A DNA stretch of 6,386 nt from Lachnospiraceae bacterium (GTDB lineage: Bacteria > Bacillota > Clostridia > Lachnospirales > Lachnospiraceae), in assembly GCA_014804185.1 (NCBI GenBank), contig JAAVAG010000191.1, positions 1 through 6,386 on the forward strand, given 5' to 3'. The notes beneath the pieces are model-generated. The model had not been told where the DNA came from. It searched no databases and worked only from the letters and a program-made list of their open reading frames with translations. This document shows, in pieces, positions 5,007 through 6,386 of the stretch. The position numbers were made by a program, and so were the translations under genes. The first letter of the stretch is position 1, and each line of letters starts with the position of its first letter.

Positions 5007-5891
5007 ATGATCGGATTAAGACGAGGAACCGTAAAACTGTGCGAACACGAAAAGGCATGGGAGACAGAAGCCCAAAACACCATTCTCCGCCTGAAAAAGA
5101 TATTGGGCAATGTCGCCAAAGATATCCAGCACGTCGGCAGTACTTCCATATTGTCCATAAAAGCAAAGCCTATCATTGACATTGCCGTTGCAGTTGACTG
5201 CTTTGATGATATTCTTGCCTGTGAAAAAGAACTCAGAGAAGATGGTTTCTACTATCGTCCTAAGGCGCAGGCTTCTATCAGAGACCAACTGCTGTTTGCC
5301 TGCGGCAGCTATTATGACGGCTCAGGAGATCTGCAGACACATTTTATCCACGTCGTCCTTACAAACAGTACGGCCTGGATAAACTATATCAATTTCAGGG
5401 ATTATCTTAACAACACGCCTTCCGCCGCAAAAGCGTACGAGGATCTGAAAGTATCTCTTGCCTTACAGGCGCCCGTTGACAGCGGCAGAGAAAAATATCT
5501 TCAGGGAAAACACGATTTTATCATTTACACCCTGAGAAAAGCGCTTGTTTATTCTTATCTCGGGAAAATGGTAGACATAAAAATTGACCGTCCGATGGGC
5601 AGCGCGCACCCCACGCATACAGATCTCATCTATCCCGTCAATTATGGATATATCCCGGACGTTCCCGGCGGCGACGGCGAGGAACTGGACGTTTATCTGC
5701 TCGGCGTAGAGGTTCCGGTAAGCGAATATGCAGCCCGTATTATCGGAATCATACATCGGCATAACGACATGGAAGATAAGCTTGCGGCGGCGCCTGAGGG
5801 AATATATTTTACGAAAGAAGAAATCAAAGAGGCAGTGCATTTTCAGGAACAATACTTTGAAAATGAGATTGAAATATGGAAAAGAAACTAA
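5007..5891 (+). CDS. GrpB-family (UPF0157) domain fused to an inorganic-pyrophosphatase-like domain
   Basis: This is a 294-residue cytoplasmic two-domain protein. Residues about 8-175 form a GrpB/UPF0157 domain, a nucleotidyltransferase-like fold (PF04229). Its marks are HVGSTS (42-47), KPIIDIAV (54-61), H112/H115 in the THFIHVV strand, NFRDYL (129-134) and LQGKHDFI (165-172). Residues about 183-292 resemble a shortened family I inorganic pyrophosphatase: IDRPMGSAHP (193-202), IYPVNYGYIPD (208-218), DGEELDVYLLG (223-233) and DMEDKLAAAPEG (254-265). The usual pyrophosphatase signature is D-x-D-x-x-D. Here it is D223-G-E225-E-L-D228, so the middle aspartate is glutamate, and the N-terminal part carrying further active-site residues is missing. 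Pyrophosphate hydrolysis is therefore plausible but uncertain. A natural reading is a nucleotidyltransferase coupled to removal of its pyrophosphate, but the GrpB substrate is unknown. The start follows GGGAGG at 4996-5001 with 5 nt spacing. The TraX-like gene overlaps its end by 16 nt. Confidence 0.85.
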   Translation: MIGLRRGTVKLCEHEKAWETEAQNTILRLKKILGNVAKDIQHVGSTSILSIKAKPIIDIAVAVDCFDDILACEKELREDGFYYRPKAQASIRDQLLFACGSYYDGSGDLQTHFIHVVLTNSTAWINYINFRDYLNNTPSAAKAYEDLKVSLALQAPVDSGREKYLQGKHDFIIYTLRKALVYSYLGKMVDIKIDRPMGSAHPTHTDLIYPVNYGYIPDVPGGDGEELDVYLLGVEVPVSEYAARIIGIIHRHNDMEDKLAAAPEGIYFTKEEIKEAVHFQEQYFENEIEIWKRN

Positions 5892-6386
5892 ACGCAAACC
5901 ACTTAAAATTAATTGCTGTCACAGCAATGACAATCGACCATTTTTCAGATCTGATTTATCCCGGATTTCCGGCAAATCCGGTCTCCGTTTTTCTGCATAT
6001 CATCGGTCGGTTAACCGCACCAATAATGTGGTTTTTCATTTGTGAGGGATATTATTACACGCACAGCAGAAAGAAATATATCCTGCGGTTGTTGGTATTT
6101 GCGATCCTGTCTCACTTTGCATATTGTTTTGCATTTGACATCAATCCCATACCGTTTCGCACGGGAATATTTAATCAGACAAGCGTAATGTACCCATTAT
6201 TTATTTCCGCTTTGGTAATGTGGCTGCAAGATACCAAGTTCAGGATGAACCATTTTTTTAAATCTGTCCTAACATTTATTCTGGTATGGAGCGCTTTCCC
6301 CGCTGATTGGAGTTGTATTGCCGTTTTAGCAATTATGGGGATGTATAAAAACAGAGGAAATCTGAAAAAACAGATGTTAAGCATGA
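5876..6386 (+). CDS. TraX-family membrane protein, 3' end outside the window
   Basis: An ATG at 5876 opens a frame of 170 codons that continues past the right edge; TraX-like proteins usually have 210-260 residues. The sequence shows family landmarks: LKLIAVTAMTIDH (10-22), with the conserved D21-H22 at the end of helix 1; an IGRLTAPIMWFFICEGYYYT block (43-62), with G44-R45 and E57-G58; then KKYILRLLVFAILSH (66-80). Hydrophobic segments lie near 10-28, 36-56, 68-87, 103-117, 128-141 and 145-156. F-plasmid TraX acetylates the pilin N-terminus and the family is related to membrane acyltransferases. Chromosomal copies in Firmicutes have no established substrate, and no conjugation genes are seen here, so a pilin role should not be assumed. 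It overlaps the GrpB-PPase gene by 16 nt in another frame, with only a weak purine-rich site upstream (GAGATTGAAA region), which suggests translational coupling. GC content is visibly lower than in the amylase gene. Confidence 0.85.
   Translation, partial: MEKKLNANHLKLIAVTAMTIDHFSDLIYPGFPANPVSVFLHIIGRLTAPIMWFFICEGYYYTHSRKKYILRLLVFAILSHFAYCFAFDINPIPFRTGIFNQTSVMYPLFISALVMWLQDTKFRMNHFFKSVLTFILVWSAFPADWSCIAVLAIMGMYKNRGNLKKQMLSM

Noticed and set aside
5728..6045. Plus-strand open frame across the GrpB-PPase/TraX junction
   Set aside because: It lies in the remaining frame over two recognisable genes and has a basic, low-complexity product without family features.
5876..6386. TraX-like gene as evidence of a conjugative element
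   Set aside because: TraX-family genes are common on Firmicute chromosomes and no other transfer, integrase or relaxase gene is present here.

Overview
The window looks like a chromosomal segment of a low-to-mid GC Firmicute, most likely a gut Lachnospiraceae or related Clostridia. The reasons are strong AGGAGG-type ribosome binding sites, consensus sigma-A promoters, and families common in that group: SnoaL-like/OB-fold proteins, a CPBP protease, a GH13 lipoprotein, a GrpB protein and a chromosomal TraX-like protein. This placement rests on protein resemblance from memory, not on a search. There are no RNA genes, CRISPR arrays or recognisable insertion sequences.

Left part (1-1680, + strand). 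A 443-residue protein joins what resembles the C-terminal half of an NTF2/SnoaL-like domain to two tandem copies of a tRNA_anti-like OB-fold. The copies are exactly colinear (122 codons each, about two thirds identical). A second good ribosome binding site and ATG lie at the start of the OB-fold part. Directly after it is a short remnant of an amidohydrolase (PF04909-like, ACMSD/gamma-resorcylate decarboxylase type) that lacks its N-terminus, its middle and its C-terminus. The region appears to have been shaped by duplication, fusion and decay.

Middle (1681-3160, + strand). A promoter with perfect -35 and -10 hexamers and a 17-nt spacer drives a two-gene operon: a TetR-family regulator and, overlapping it by 26 nt, a CPBP-family intramembrane protease homologue with all three motifs intact. 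AT-rich repeats around the -10 element are candidate operators for autoregulation. A perfect 14-bp hairpin serves as terminator for both this operon and the convergent amylase gene.

Right part. A GH13 alpha-amylase-family lipoprotein (3183-4799, - strand) with a full catalytic set is transcribed from its own promoter. Divergent from it is an operon encoding a GrpB-like/inorganic-pyrophosphatase-like fusion protein (5007-5891) and a TraX-family membrane protein that overlaps it by 16 nt and runs off the right edge. The GrpB-PPase fusion is the most unusual protein architecture here. I see no evidence of a single integrated new system: the window reads as four independent transcription units.
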